From Ignavibacteria bacterium (lineage in GTDB: Bacteria > Bacteroidota > Ignavibacteria > Tepidaquicellales > OLB5): DNA of 54,418 bases. Positions 1 to 8,652 of this stretch are shown here, piece after piece. Under the pieces are notes generated by a model. That model worked only from the letters and a program-made list of their open reading frames with translations, was not told the origin of the DNA and did not search any database. A program made the translations under genes and the position numbers. Location of the stretch: the NCBI GenBank assembly GCA_030835085.1, contig JAUQWQ010000187.1, forward strand, positions 1 to 54,418, given 5' to 3'. Each line of letters begins with the position of its first letter. Positions within the stretch are counted from its first letter, which is position 1.

Positions 1-1
1 A

Positions 2-148
2 AATTACAGTCTAAATAAAAATATAAACAAACCCGAGATATCTTCATTAATGGCGAGCATGCATTTTATTCTGGAAGATGATGAAGTTATAAAAAGTGAC
101 CGAATCAAACTTGGATTTGTTGACAGAATAGAAATATGTAAGAGATAA
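2..148 (+). CDS. C-terminal fragment of an unidentified protein
   Basis: An open plus-strand frame enters from outside the window and stops with TAA at 146-148, giving about 48 residues ending in DRIEICKR. No domain can be recognised. The stop lies 47 bases before the permease at 196, in the same direction, so it may be the first gene of the arsenic-type operon, where a regulator would be usual; that is a guess from position only. An internal ATG at 50 could also start a 32-residue peptide. Confidence 0.35.
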   Translation, partial: NYSLNKNINKPEISSLMASMHFILEDDEVIKSDRIKLGFVDRIEICKR

Positions 149-195
149 ATCGTAAATAAAAACATTTTATACTTTACAATTATTAGCACAATTTA

Positions 196-1173
196 ATGTT
201 CGACTGGCTGCAAAATATTTCTGACTGGTTAATATATAATATAATTGGCTTAAGTGAACAAAGTCAATTAGGTTCAGCACTTAATTTTTTTATATACGAT
301 ACAATTAAGATACTCATCTTACTTTTCATAATTACCTTCATTATGGGAATAGTAAACTCATACTTCCCTATTGAACGGATCCGCAATTTCCTTTCCCGCA
401 ACAAATTATATGGTTTGGAATATCTCTTCGCATCAATTTTCGGTGCAGTAACCCCATTTTGTTCATGTTCATCTGTTCCGTTATTTATCGGATTTGTCAA
501 AGGCGGAATTCCTTTAGGTGTCACATTTGCTTTCCTGGTAACATCACCATTAATTAACGAAGTAGCTGTTGCTGTATTCATAGGTACATTCGGTATAAAA
601 GTAACGGTGATATATGTAATTAGCGGAATTCTGCTTGGGGTAACCAGCGGAATAATTCTGGGTAAGCTGAAACTTGAATACCTGTTAACTGACTGGGTAA
701 AAAAAGTGTGGCAGGATGCAGAAAAAGAAAATGAAAAATTCAGAGCTGAAAAACTCCCGTTTATCAAACGGGTTCCGTATATAATTAACGATGCGTGGGG
801 AATAATTAAAAGTGTAGCGTTATATGTTGTAATTGGTATTGCAATCGGTGCAGGAATGCACGGCTACATACCCGAAGGCTTTTTTGAGCAGTACATCGGC
901 AGAGATACATGGTATACAGTTCCGCTGGCTGTAATACTGGGCGTACCGATGTACGCAAATGCTGCGGGGATAATTCCGGTAATTCAGGTATTTGTAGCTA
1001 AGGGTATCCCAATAGGCACTTCACTTTCTTTTATGATGGCAGTAGTTGGACTTTCAATTCCCGAGGCAATTTTATTAAAAAAGGTAATGACAGGAAAGCT
1101 TATCGCTATTTTTTTCAGTGTAGTTACAGTCTGTATAATAATATCAGGTTATATGTTTAACTTATTCTTTTAA
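196..1173 (+). CDS. arsP: ArsP-type permease (DUF318/COG0701)
   Basis: A 325-residue integral membrane protein with about eight hydrophobic segments. The motif TPFCSCSSVPLFIGF at about residues 90-104 is the signature of the ArsP_1/DUF318 permeases; a second conserved half carries GVPMYANAAGIIPV. Family members such as Campylobacter ArsP export trivalent organoarsenicals, while other members are linked to other metals. The charged stretch between the two halves (about residues 170-195) is a cytoplasmic loop. It heads a tight run of genes to 3142 that all fit arsenical redox handling and export. Family membership is clear; the substrate is inferred from the neighbours. Confidence 0.88.
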   Translation: MFDWLQNISDWLIYNIIGLSEQSQLGSALNFFIYDTIKILILLFIITFIMGIVNSYFPIERIRNFLSRNKLYGLEYLFASIFGAVTPFCSCSSVPLFIGFVKGGIPLGVTFAFLVTSPLINEVAVAVFIGTFGIKVTVIYVISGILLGVTSGIILGKLKLEYLLTDWVKKVWQDAEKENEKFRAEKLPFIKRVPYIINDAWGIIKSVALYVVIGIAIGAGMHGYIPEGFFEQYIGRDTWYTVPLAVILGVPMYANAAGIIPVIQVFVAKGIPIGTSLSFMMAVVGLSIPEAILLKKVMTGKLIAIFFSVVTVCIIISGYMFNLFF

Positions 1174-1182
1174 AATTATAAA

Positions 1183-1782
1183 ATGTTAACAGGCAGAATA
1201 ATATATTCAGTTACTTGTACGATATTTGTTTTACTGTTGTTTGGGTGCAAAGAAGTAACTCAGAAACAAAGTACAATCGATTCTTCTTCACAAGTTTCAG
1301 AAAATACTGTTATAAAAACTGACTCCTTAAAACCTGAAATACAGAAGGACAGTATAATAACAGAGCAAAACCGTACAAATAAGGAAACGAATAACTCAGT
1401 TGCCAATAAGAAAGTAAAAAAGGATTCAACACTCAGCAAAAAGGAAGATAATCAGAAAATTCTGGCTTATTACTTCCACCCTACTGCCAGGTGTGTAACA
1501 TGCAGGAATATTGAAGCATATTCCCTTGAGGCAATAAATGAGTGGGAGAAAAAAAACGGGAGAAAAATTATTTGGCAGGAGCTGAATATTGAGGACTCGG
1601 TTAACGAGCACTATGTAAGCGAGTATAACCTTGAATTCAGTTCACTGGTGATAGCAAGATATACTGAAGGCAGGAAAGATAAATGGAAAAATCTAGAAGA
1701 TACGTGGAAATTGGTAAACGATAAGGAATCTTTTAAAAAGTATGTAACATTTGAATTGAATCAATTTGTAAAAAATAACTGA
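1183..1782 (+). CDS. ArsF-like lipoprotein (nitrophenyl compound nitroreductase subunit family)
   Basis: A 199-residue protein with an N-terminal hydrophobic segment ending in LLLFGC, a lipobox, so it is probably a lipoprotein. A low-complexity Ser/Thr/Lys linker (residues 25-95) is followed by a thioredoxin-like domain with YYFHPTARCVTCRNIE, where CVTC is a likely redox pair. This pattern matches proteins annotated as nitrophenyl compound nitroreductase subunit ArsF family. It starts 9 bases after the permease and is followed closely by two more thioredoxin-fold genes. ArsEFG systems are reported to reduce nitro-aromatic arsenicals and export the amino product; the role here is inferred from that. 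No flavin-binding motif is seen. Confidence 0.7.
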   Translation: MLTGRIIYSVTCTIFVLLLFGCKEVTQKQSTIDSSSQVSENTVIKTDSLKPEIQKDSIITEQNRTNKETNNSVANKKVKKDSTLSKKEDNQKILAYYFHPTARCVTCRNIEAYSLEAINEWEKKNGRKIIWQELNIEDSVNEHYVSEYNLEFSSLVIARYTEGRKDKWKNLEDTWKLVNDKESFKKYVTFELNQFVKNN

Positions 1783-1795
1783 AAGGTCTTAAACA

Positions 1796-2032
1796 ATGAA
1801 GGTAAAAATACTTGGCACAGGGTGCGCAAAATGCAAAAGGCTGGAAGAAAAAGTGAAGGCCGTAGTGATCCTCAATTCTGTTGATGCGGAAGTTGAAAAG
1901 GTAACAGAGCTTGAAGAAATAATGAAATTCAACATTATGAGAACACCGGGTCTTGTAATAAATGACAAAGTGGTTTCAAGCGGAGTTATTCCCAAAGATG
2001 AGGACATTTTAAAATGGCTTAAAGAGGCTTAG
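1796..2032 (+). CDS. Small thioredoxin-fold protein with CAKC site
   Basis: A 78-residue protein of the small redox-active disulfide (TM0996/MTH895) type. It starts MKVKILGTGCAKCKRLEE, with the CxxC pair at residues 10-13, and keeps the cis-proline loop (MRTPGLVINDKVV). Length and layout fit the family. It sits between the ArsF-like gene and a thioredoxin lipoprotein, in the place of an ArsE-like electron carrier. Its job is likely thiol-disulfide exchange in the cytoplasm on behalf of the membrane proteins beside it. Confidence 0.8.
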   Translation: MKVKILGTGCAKCKRLEEKVKAVVILNSVDAEVEKVTELEEIMKFNIMRTPGLVINDKVVSSGVIPKDEDILKWLKEA

Positions 2033-2034
2033 CT

Positions 2035-2439
2035 ATGAAATCAGTAATCATTTATTTATTATTATCAGTTCTCTTCATTTCCTGCGGGAAAAAAGGCACA
2101 ACTGAAAATACTAATGCTGATAAACTTTCCGGAAGCAGTGAATCGGGCAAAGCAAAGATAACATTTGTTGAGCTGGGCTCGGTAAACTGCATACCCTGCC
2201 GGCAAATGCAGCCTGTGATGAAGTCAATTGAAGAGAAATTCGGTGAGCAGGTAAAAGTGGTTTTTCATGATGTGTGGAAAGATAAAGCACCGGCACAGAA
2301 ATACGGGATACAGCTTATACCAACACAGGTTTTTCTGGATGAGAACGGCAAAGAATTTTTCAGGCATGAAGGATTTTATTCTGAAGAAGAGATAATAAAG
2401 CTCTTTGAGACCAGGAATGTAAAACCATTGAACAATTGA
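2035..2439 (+). CDS. Thioredoxin-family lipoprotein with CIPC site
   Basis: A 134-residue protein with a signal peptide ending in the lipobox LFISC at residues 13-17, so it is predicted to be anchored facing the periplasm. The thioredoxin domain carries NCIPCRQMQPVM (active CIPC) and the cis-proline loop IQLIPTQVF. It begins 2 bases after the preceding stop and is followed after 1 base by a CcdA-like membrane protein, the usual reducing partner for such periplasmic thioredoxins. It probably passes electrons in the arsenical-handling operon; the partner is inferred. Confidence 0.82.
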   Translation: MKSVIIYLLLSVLFISCGKKGTTENTNADKLSGSSESGKAKITFVELGSVNCIPCRQMQPVMKSIEEKFGEQVKVVFHDVWKDKAPAQKYGIQLIPTQVFLDENGKEFFRHEGFYSEEEIIKLFETRNVKPLNN

Positions 2440-2440
2440 T

Positions 2441-3142
2441 ATGATAAACGGAATATTTGAATGGCTGAACTATACCCTTGAGCAGAATATATATTTTGCC
2501 GTAACAGCATCATTTATATGGGGAGTGCTGAGCGTAGTTCTGAGTCCATGCCACATTGCAAGCCTGCCGCTTATAATAGGTTATATAAACAGGAAAGGTA
2601 TACCCGCTGTAAAGACAGCTTTTTTGAATTCACTTTTATTTGCCTTAGGTATATTAATAACAATTGCTGTAATTGGCTTAGTTACGGGTCTACTTGGCGG
2701 ATTAATTGGTGATATAGGCAGTATAGGTAATTACATTGTTGCAATTGTATTCTTTGCCGCAGGACTTTACCTGCTTGATGTAATAAATCCGGATTGGAAC
2801 TTCATACATCCTGAACGCATAAACTCAAAAGGATATATGCTGGCATTTTTGCTTGGTTTATTGTTTGGTGCGGGATTGGGTCCATGTACATTTGCATTTA
2901 TGGCACCTGTTTTGGGAGTTGTGTTCAGGTATTCAGCTACTAACTATACATATTCGATTTTGTTAATAGCGGCATTTGCATTAGGGCATGTACTGGTAAT
3001 AGCAGCAGCGGGCACAATGAGTGCAAAGATAGGTAAATATTTAAATTGGGCAGATGGCTCTAAGGCAATAAAGATAGTTAAGAAGATATGCGGTGTGCTG
3101 GTTATACTTGGCGGGGTTTATTTTATATTTACTACATTATGA
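2441..3142 (+). CDS. CcdA/DsbD-like membrane protein, ArsG-like
   Basis: A 233-residue polytopic protein of about six membrane segments in two similar halves. Each half carries a conserved Pro-Cys or Cys-containing segment (VLSPCHIASLPLI near residue 35 and GLGPCTFAFMAPV near residue 147), the paired transmembrane cysteines of the CcdA/DsbD-beta family. Proteins of this shape beside ArsF-like genes are annotated as ArsG, the reported efflux permease for aminobenzyl arsenicals. It could therefore either move electrons to the lipoprotein thioredoxin or export the arsenical; the sequence alone does not decide. Confidence 0.75.
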   Translation: MINGIFEWLNYTLEQNIYFAVTASFIWGVLSVVLSPCHIASLPLIIGYINRKGIPAVKTAFLNSLLFALGILITIAVIGLVTGLLGGLIGDIGSIGNYIVAIVFFAAGLYLLDVINPDWNFIHPERINSKGYMLAFLLGLLFGAGLGPCTFAFMAPVLGVVFRYSATNYTYSILLIAAFALGHVLVIAAAGTMSAKIGKYLNWADGSKAIKIVKKICGVLVILGGVYFIFTTL

Positions 3143-3149
3143 ATATTTT

Positions 3150-3362
3150 TCAGCTTTTACAGCAATCTCTCCTCTTTTGAATTGGCGGACATTTAACTGT
3201 GCCATAGCTGCAGAATACACAGCAATCACCTGCCTTTGGTTTTAATATTGTTTTACAATTGGTGCATTCATAGAAGAACAGGCAGGAATCTTCTGGCATT
3301 GTTTCCTGTTTTTGGAGTCCACAGTTGGGACAGGTTATGGTTGATTCTAAGATTATTTGCAT
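3150..3362 (-). CDS. GDCCVxC-motif zinc-ribbon protein
   Basis: A 70-residue cysteine-rich protein. An N-terminal CPNCG and a second CTNC give a zinc-ribbon-like pair, followed by GDCCVFCSYGTVKCPPIQ. That last motif defines the GDCCVxC family, which in my recollection often sits beside mercury or arsenic resistance genes. It runs opposite to the arsenic-type operon, whose last stop is 8 bases away, so the two transcripts converge. Metal binding or thiol transfer is likely; no role is proven. Confidence 0.75.
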   Translation of the reverse strand: MQIILESTITCPNCGLQKQETMPEDSCLFFYECTNCKTILKPKAGDCCVFCSYGTVKCPPIQKRRDCCKS

Positions 3363-3370
3363 GGCATAAA

Positions 3371-4987
3371 TTACTTTATCAAAATCATTTTTTTTGTTTG
3401 TAACATTTTATTATTTGCCTCTAGTTTATAGAAATAAATCCCGGAAGGAAAATTATTCATTTCAATTATATTGCTGTAGTTTCCAGCATCCTGACTTCTG
3501 TTAACTAATACTTTTACTAATTTGCCACTAACATCAAAAATACTTAATCTAATAAAGCTTTTTATTGGTAATTGGTAGGTTAATATAGTAGAAGCATTAA
3601 ATGGATTCGGATAGTTCTGGTTTAATTTAAACTCAACTGGAATTTCGTTATTGTTATTTACGATACCAATTGTTTGATCATATTTAATCGTAACTGCATC
3701 ATAACCACTATTGTTAGATTTTCTGCTCATACCAGTAACATATAAACTTGAATTAGAATCTAAAATCAAATCAGCTCCATATTCTCCTCCATTTATTAAA
3801 ACACCTGAGTATTTAACACTCCAATTTAATATTCCAGATGGTGAATATTTTAATGAGACTATGTCATCACCGGTAGTTGCAAAATATGCAGTTCCTACTA
3901 CATAAATATTCTCAAATCTATCGAATTTAATATTTGCAGGAATATTAACACCATTTATCAAACCACCATTATAAATTCTTGACCATTGAAATACACCGGT
4001 AGAATTTACTTTTATTGTCGCAATATTATAACCTGTAGCAACTGTATCATGTACTGATGCAGTGTAATAAACAGAATTACCATCTGAAGTTATTAATGGA
4101 CCCCATAATGAATTATTTCCTGTACCATATCCCGGATATGGATAATCCCATTGGATTTGACCGGAATTATTTAATTTCAGCAAATAAGCATCATATTGAG
4201 ATTGAGGTTTTGCCTGAGTACCAATTATATAAACATTTCCAAGTAAATCAACCGAGATTCCACGGCCTAAATTTGATCTTGATACATCATATGTAAATGT
4301 ATTAAACCATAACTGATTTCCATTTATATCATATTTAGATATTAAACACTTTCCAATATTTGAAATATTTCCTTCAACATATATATTATTGAGATTATCT
4401 AAAGTAATCTTTCTATAGCTTGCAGTATTCAGGTTATTATTAAAATACCTGGTCCAAATGGTATCACCAAATTGATTATAGTGTATCAATAAGGCATATC
4501 CTTGGGAATTAATTACTGCAGCTCCGATAACGTTTACATTCCCTAGTTTGTCAATATTAATATCATTTACTAAGTTATAAATATCAGTTCTGAAAACCTT
4601 TGACCATTGAAGGACTCCTGCAGAATTATACTTAGCAGTAAATATATAATAATTAGGGGTTAAATAGAGGCTTCCTGTAACACAAACATCCCCATTTTTA
4701 GAAACATCAAAGTATTCCCCCCACCCACTTTCATATCCGCCAGGCCAAAAAGAAGTTGTATATAATATGTTCCCATTCGAATCATATTTAATGTATCCAA
4801 AACTATTACCCGTGTCAGCCAAAACATAAATGAAACCAAGACTATCCGTTTTAATGGACCTGCCTTGTGATTGATTAGGAGAATTAACAGGATACCTCTT
4901 TACCCATTCGACAGCAGGCTGTTGAGCAAATAAAGCAATAGTAAAAAGGCAAAAGTAAAAAATAACAAATGTGTATTCTCTTTTCAT
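3371..4987 (-). CDS. Secreted beta-propeller repeat protein with T9SS sorting domain
   Basis: A 538-residue protein with a signal peptide cleaved near FAQQPAVEW. The body is made of repeats of about 50-60 residues of the kind D(x)LGNxYVxG...ALLIHYNxxGDTIWTR, typical of SBBP/beta-propeller surface proteins. The end is a type A T9SS sorting domain: NYPNPFNASTILTYQL, then SGIYFYKLEANN and a final KKMILIK. The product is predicted to be exported by the type IX system and kept on or released from the surface. No catalytic motif is seen. It lies 8 bases upstream of the GDCCVxC gene on the same strand, probably by chance. Confidence 0.85.
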   Translation of the reverse strand: MKREYTFVIFYFCLFTIALFAQQPAVEWVKRYPVNSPNQSQGRSIKTDSLGFIYVLADTGNSFGYIKYDSNGNILYTTSFWPGGYESGWGEYFDVSKNGDVCVTGSLYLTPNYYIFTAKYNSAGVLQWSKVFRTDIYNLVNDINIDKLGNVNVIGAAVINSQGYALLIHYNQFGDTIWTRYFNNNLNTASYRKITLDNLNNIYVEGNISNIGKCLISKYDINGNQLWFNTFTYDVSRSNLGRGISVDLLGNVYIIGTQAKPQSQYDAYLLKLNNSGQIQWDYPYPGYGTGNNSLWGPLITSDGNSVYYTASVHDTVATGYNIATIKVNSTGVFQWSRIYNGGLINGVNIPANIKFDRFENIYVVGTAYFATTGDDIVSLKYSPSGILNWSVKYSGVLINGGEYGADLILDSNSSLYVTGMSRKSNNSGYDAVTIKYDQTIGIVNNNNEIPVEFKLNQNYPNPFNASTILTYQLPIKSFIRLSIFDVSGKLVKVLVNRSQDAGNYSNIIEMNNFPSGIYFYKLEANNKMLQTKKMILIK

Positions 4988-5136
4988 TATACTTATATAA
5001 ATTTCACATCATTTGTTTAATCACCAAGGCAAAGGTGGTTATGGGTAGTCGTAAAGCATTTAATTACATAATCATAGACAAAAAAGCAAAAAATGATAAT
5101 AATTTCAAGTATAAATGAGTGGGTGAAATTGATTTG

Positions 5137-5170
5137 TTTGCAGAGTCCTGCTTCACAGAGACTCTGCAAA
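5137..5170. terminator. 11-bp hairpin downstream of arsC
   Basis: TTTGCAGAGTC (5137-5147) pairs perfectly with GACTCTGCAAA (5160-5170) around a 12-base loop. It lies in the 250-base gap between the propeller gene and arsC, about 70 bases downstream of the arsC stop. There is no long T run, so a processing or regulatory hairpin is as likely as a terminator. A short palindromic stretch of GTACGTA-type repeats follows at 5171-5189. Confidence 0.4.
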
Positions 5171-5237
5171 GTACGTAGTACGTAAGTACATTGTGGAAAA
5201 ATTTAAGTGGTTAAAATTATGTTGCAAATTTATTAGC

Positions 5238-5663
5238 CTAAATGGATTTTACCCACTGGTCAATTTTTTCTTTTATCTGGTCTCTTACATTTTCAGCAAA
5301 CAGTTTTTTATCTTCATCCCTGCCTTTGAAAGCTGAAGGGTCAGGGAAAGACCAGTGAATTGTTTTGCATACACCGGGGAAAATGGGACAGCGTTCGGCA
5401 TTTGATTCATCACATACGGTAATTACGTAGCTGTAAATTCTACCCTGCTTAAAGAATTCAAAAACTTCATCAGTTTTATTTTGTGATATATCAATTCCCA
5501 GCTCCGCCATTGCTTCAACTGCGAAGGGATTGAGGGTTCCGGCTTCAAATCCCGCTGATTCAGCGAAAAATCTATTGCCATAATAATGATTTAAGATGGC
5601 TTCAGCCATCTGGCTGCGTGCACTGTTATGAATGCAGACGAATAATACTTTAATTTTATCCAT
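5238..5663 (-). CDS. arsC: Arsenate reductase, thioredoxin-coupled (ArsC)
   Basis: A 141-residue protein of the low-molecular-weight tyrosine phosphatase fold. The P-loop CIHNSARS (CX5R) is at residues 10-17; the second redox cysteine is in VITVCDESN and a third in ERCPIFPG, the arrangement of the pI258 ArsC family that uses thioredoxin to reduce arsenate to arsenite. The conserved WSFPDPSAF gives the general acid Asp. It stands alone on the minus strand, a few kilobases from the arsenical export operon, to which it is functionally related. Confidence 0.93.
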   Translation of the reverse strand: MDKIKVLFVCIHNSARSQMAEAILNHYYGNRFFAESAGFEAGTLNPFAVEAMAELGIDISQNKTDEVFEFFKQGRIYSYVITVCDESNAERCPIFPGVCKTIHWSFPDPSAFKGRDEDKKLFAENVRDQIKEKIDQWVKSI

Positions 5664-5767
5664 ATCTGCAAAAATAAAAATTTATTGTTAGGAAAGTGTT
5701 AAGGGGAAGGATCAAAAGAAAATTTATGTGCACTGACACAGTCAGTGCACTCCAAAATATTTCTAAA

Positions 5768-6697
5768 TTATTTCTTTCCTTTTAAATGCGAAAGTTTTGC
5801 GATGTATAGTGGATTTGTTCCGCAGCAGCCACCGATTAATCTGACACCCAATGATTTCCACTTCTGCGCGTACTTCAGGTATTCATCCGGAGTTACAGTA
5901 CGTTTCATGGGATCGTTTTCTTTATGCTTGGGGTCAGCTTTGTAATTTGGGTCACCTATATTTGCGTTAACTCCTAAAGGAATCTCCGTCATTGTTTTTA
6001 GTTGAGCTATAACAGGCTCAACCATATGCGGGTGAATGCAGTTTATGCATAAAACATCAGGGGTATATTTATTGATAATGCTTACAGCTTCCGTGATCGG
6101 TTCGCCCGAGAAAAGTTCATGGTCGTTGCGGGGAGTAATGCTTAAAACGGAATCAAGTCCGAATTTATGTATCTGGTTCAGCACTGCAGAAATTTCCCTG
6201 ATACTTGTCAGAGTTTCAGCAATAAAAATATCAACGCCGGCATCGGCAAGATTTTTCATGTGTTCATAGTGCTCAGTGCAAAGAGTATCTGTATCGGGGG
6301 TAAGATCGGGGCGGTAGCTGTCTTCCAACGGGGCAATGCATCCCGCGACAATTACTTCATTTTCTTCAGCGGCAATCATTACGGCATCTTTTGCCAGGTC
6401 AACAGCATCAGCTGTAAAATGCTTAGCAGTTTCCGGGAAGTCGTATTCTTTGTAATGATAATCTGCTTTCCGGTATGTTCTGCGCTGAGTGCGGAAAGTA
6501 TTGGTGGTAATAATATCAGCGCCTGTATCGATATTATCGATATGGATATGGCGAACGGTATCAGGTTTATCTATCAGCGCCTGCGCGCTCCAAAGAGGAA
6601 GCTTTACACTCACTCCCCTTGCCTGAAGTTCGGTACCCATTGCGCTATCAAGTATGATAGTTCTGCCAGTTGCGAGAAGTTCTTTTAGTGCGCCCAT
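5768..6697 (-). CDS. Homocysteine S-methyltransferase family protein
   Basis: A 309-residue protein spanning one homocysteine S-methyltransferase barrel. ILDSAMGTEL near the N terminus, TNTFRTQRR, ETLTSIREI, and the zinc ligands in CINC and GGCCGTNP near the C terminus are all present. The enzyme transfers a methyl group to homocysteine to make methionine; the donor (S-methylmethionine, betaine or another) cannot be read from the sequence. No cobalamin or folate domain is attached, so it is not full-length MetH. It may be co-transcribed with the nucleoside phosphorylases upstream. Confidence 0.88.
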   Translation of the reverse strand: MGALKELLATGRTIILDSAMGTELQARGVSVKLPLWSAQALIDKPDTVRHIHIDNIDTGADIITTNTFRTQRRTYRKADYHYKEYDFPETAKHFTADAVDLAKDAVMIAAEENEVIVAGCIAPLEDSYRPDLTPDTDTLCTEHYEHMKNLADAGVDIFIAETLTSIREISAVLNQIHKFGLDSVLSITPRNDHELFSGEPITEAVSIINKYTPDVLCINCIHPHMVEPVIAQLKTMTEIPLGVNANIGDPNYKADPKHKENDPMKRTVTPDEYLKYAQKWKSLGVRLIGGCCGTNPLYIAKLSHLKGKK

Positions 6698-6712
6698 GAT
6701 AATATTTTTAAT

Positions 6713-6773
6713 TGGGACTAAAGTCCCTTTTTTTTGGGGAATCTTTAATCCCCGCTCTAAAGAGCGGGGCTAA
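6713..6773. repeat. Dispersed intergenic palindromic repeat, copy 1
   Basis: GGGACTAAAGTCCC is followed by a near-perfect palindrome of CCCCGCTCT and AGAGCGGGG and then CTAAT. A second copy of the same two-part layout lies at 9323-9385. Both are intergenic. This looks like a short dispersed extragenic repeat of this genome. Confidence 0.6.
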
Positions 6774-6879
6774 TAAATATCTTTTAATTCAGCTCTCTTA
6801 GGAGCTTTGTGTTTGCAGAACCAGAATAAAAACGATTTAAGCTCCGGAGGAGCGGTATGTAAAAATTTTGTTGAAAGAA

Positions 6880-7710
6880 TTATCTAACCAAATTGATCAG
6901 ATCAGCCAATATTGGCGCAAAAGCTTTTTCAGCTTTTGCCCTGTTCTTATTTTTTTCTTCGGTTGAAATTTCCGCAAGCCTGTCGGCAACAAGCTCACGG
7001 GTGAGCATACAAAATGCCGCGCATTTCATACCGGCGTGAACCATTGCGATGTTTTCAGGCACCAGCGAGTAACCCAGAATATCAGCGCCGATCTCACGGT
7101 AAAACCTGCATTCAGCTTCTGTTTCTGTTTCGGGTCCCGTAACACCTAAATATACCGAATGATAATACTCAAATCTCTTTTCTCTCAAAAAAGCAGTAAT
7201 ATTATCATACCACTTTTCATCATAGGGATTACTCATATCCGGGAATCTTGTACCAATAGTATCATCATTTTCACCGATCAACGGGTTATCACCCATTAAG
7301 TTGATGTGATCATATACAAGGGCTACTCCACCGTTTTTATGGCGCGGATTCAGGAATCCTGCTTCATCAATTATAATAACATTCTTAACCCCAAGCTCGT
7401 TCAGTACATAAACAGGATGCGCAGCTTCGCGCATTTTATATCCGCTGTAAAAATTCAGGTGTCCGTTTAGGATATAAAAATTCTTTTTACCGTTTTTAGT
7501 TTGCGCAAAAATGAATTCCCCTGAACAATCTTCATCAGCATTGAAGGAAGGCGGAATATCAGAATATTTTAATCTTTTTACAATTTTGTAATCTTTTAAA
7601 AAAGAGGGGTCTTTATATGTGATAACAGCAAAACTGACTTTACCTTTAAAGGGTGAATTTACCTTTATAAAATCTGCGGATAGTTTAATTTGATTTTTCT
7701 GATCTGTCAT
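6880..7710 (-). CDS. Diverged purine nucleoside phosphorylase paralogue
   Basis: A 276-residue protein colinear with the PunA neighbour at 7735-8559 and clearly of the PNP_UDP_1 fold. The positions of the signature motifs are altered: where PunA has SNACGGLNP this has IDEAGFLNP, where PunA has GPALETKAEY this has TGPETETEAE, and MSTIPE becomes YSLVPE. It has kept the overall length and the acidic residue of the base-binding region, so it may still be a phosphorylase with another substrate, or a degenerate duplicate. It begins 25 bases after the end of PunA on the same strand. Confidence 0.75.
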   Translation of the reverse strand: MTDQKNQIKLSADFIKVNSPFKGKVSFAVITYKDPSFLKDYKIVKRLKYSDIPPSFNADEDCSGEFIFAQTKNGKKNFYILNGHLNFYSGYKMREAAHPVYVLNELGVKNVIIIDEAGFLNPRHKNGGVALVYDHINLMGDNPLIGENDDTIGTRFPDMSNPYDEKWYDNITAFLREKRFEYYHSVYLGVTGPETETEAECRFYREIGADILGYSLVPENIAMVHAGMKCAAFCMLTRELVADRLAEISTEEKNKNRAKAEKAFAPILADLINLVR

Positions 7711-7734
7711 TAAAATTATTGTAAACTGTATAAA

Positions 7735-8559
7735 TTAATTAAACGATAGCATTTCAATTGTTCTGCGCGTAAGAAGTGTCATTTTAGGTTCAGCTTCAGC
7801 TGCAGCTTCCAAAATATGCGCAAGTACTGCAGGTTTAAGTGTATCAGGCAGTCCCATATCAGTGATAATTGAAAGACCCAGAGTTTTTATCCCGAGATTT
7901 GAAGCAACTGTGGCTTCGGGTATTGTAGACATTCCAACGGCGTCCGCCCCGAACTTCCTTACCATTGCATATTCAGCCTTCGTTTCAAGCGCGGGTCCGT
8001 GCAATGATAGATAAACACCTTTTCGTACACTTATCTCATTCATAAGCGCAGCTTTTTCGGCAAGCGCTATTAAGGTTTTATCATAAAGCGGCTTATTGTA
8101 TGAGCTGAATTTATAATTCTTAAGCGGTGTATCATAATGAAAATTAATATGGTCACGCATTATCATCAGGTCAGCTTTTTTGTAAATCGGGTTGAGACCC
8201 CCGCATGCGTTGGAAACAATTAAAGCTTTTACTCCCATAGCTTTCATTACCTGAACCGGGTAAGTAATTTCTTCGTGGGAATAATTCTCATAATAATGGA
8301 ACCTTCCCTGCATTACAACTGCATTCTTTCCGCTTATTTCACCCAGAATTAAATTCCCGTGGTGTGATTCAACTGTTGAAACGGGGAAATACGGAATTTC
8401 TTTATAATCTATCCTGTGGTGTATGTTGATATCTTTTACAAGTCCGCCCAATCCCGTACCGAGTATAATACCAATATCGGCAGAATACCCTCCGGAATGA
8501 TTTTGTAAGAAATCATTAGTGGTATTTAAGAGGTCATCTGTTCTTAAAACTTTTCTCAA
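7735..8559 (-). CDS. punA: Purine nucleoside phosphorylase (class I, trimeric type)
   Basis: A 274-residue enzyme that cleaves purine nucleosides with phosphate to base and ribose-1-phosphate. Visible family motifs are GIILGTGLGGL (phosphate loop), VESHHGNL, QGRFHYYENY, SNACGGLNP (base pocket), GPALETKAEY and GMSTIPEATVA. Length fits the family of 270-290 residues. It leads a two-gene run with the diverged paralogue and is preceded by DivIVA on the same strand. Confidence 0.93.
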   Translation of the reverse strand: MRKVLRTDDLLNTTNDFLQNHSGGYSADIGIILGTGLGGLVKDINIHHRIDYKEIPYFPVSTVESHHGNLILGEISGKNAVVMQGRFHYYENYSHEEITYPVQVMKAMGVKALIVSNACGGLNPIYKKADLMIMRDHINFHYDTPLKNYKFSSYNKPLYDKTLIALAEKAALMNEISVRKGVYLSLHGPALETKAEYAMVRKFGADAVGMSTIPEATVASNLGIKTLGLSIITDMGLPDTLKPAVLAHILEAAAEAEPKMTLLTRRTIEMLSFN

Positions 8560-8652
8560 CGGCAGGAAGTGTTTTGTTTAAGTTTAAATATTGTTGTTGG
8601 TCACAAACTGTCAAAGCAGTTCAGGACCAACAACACGGGAAATATATTTTTT

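Noticed and set aside
5171-5189. GTACGTA repeats as a regulator site
   Set aside because: Too short and low in information, and not placed near a promoter with clear elements.
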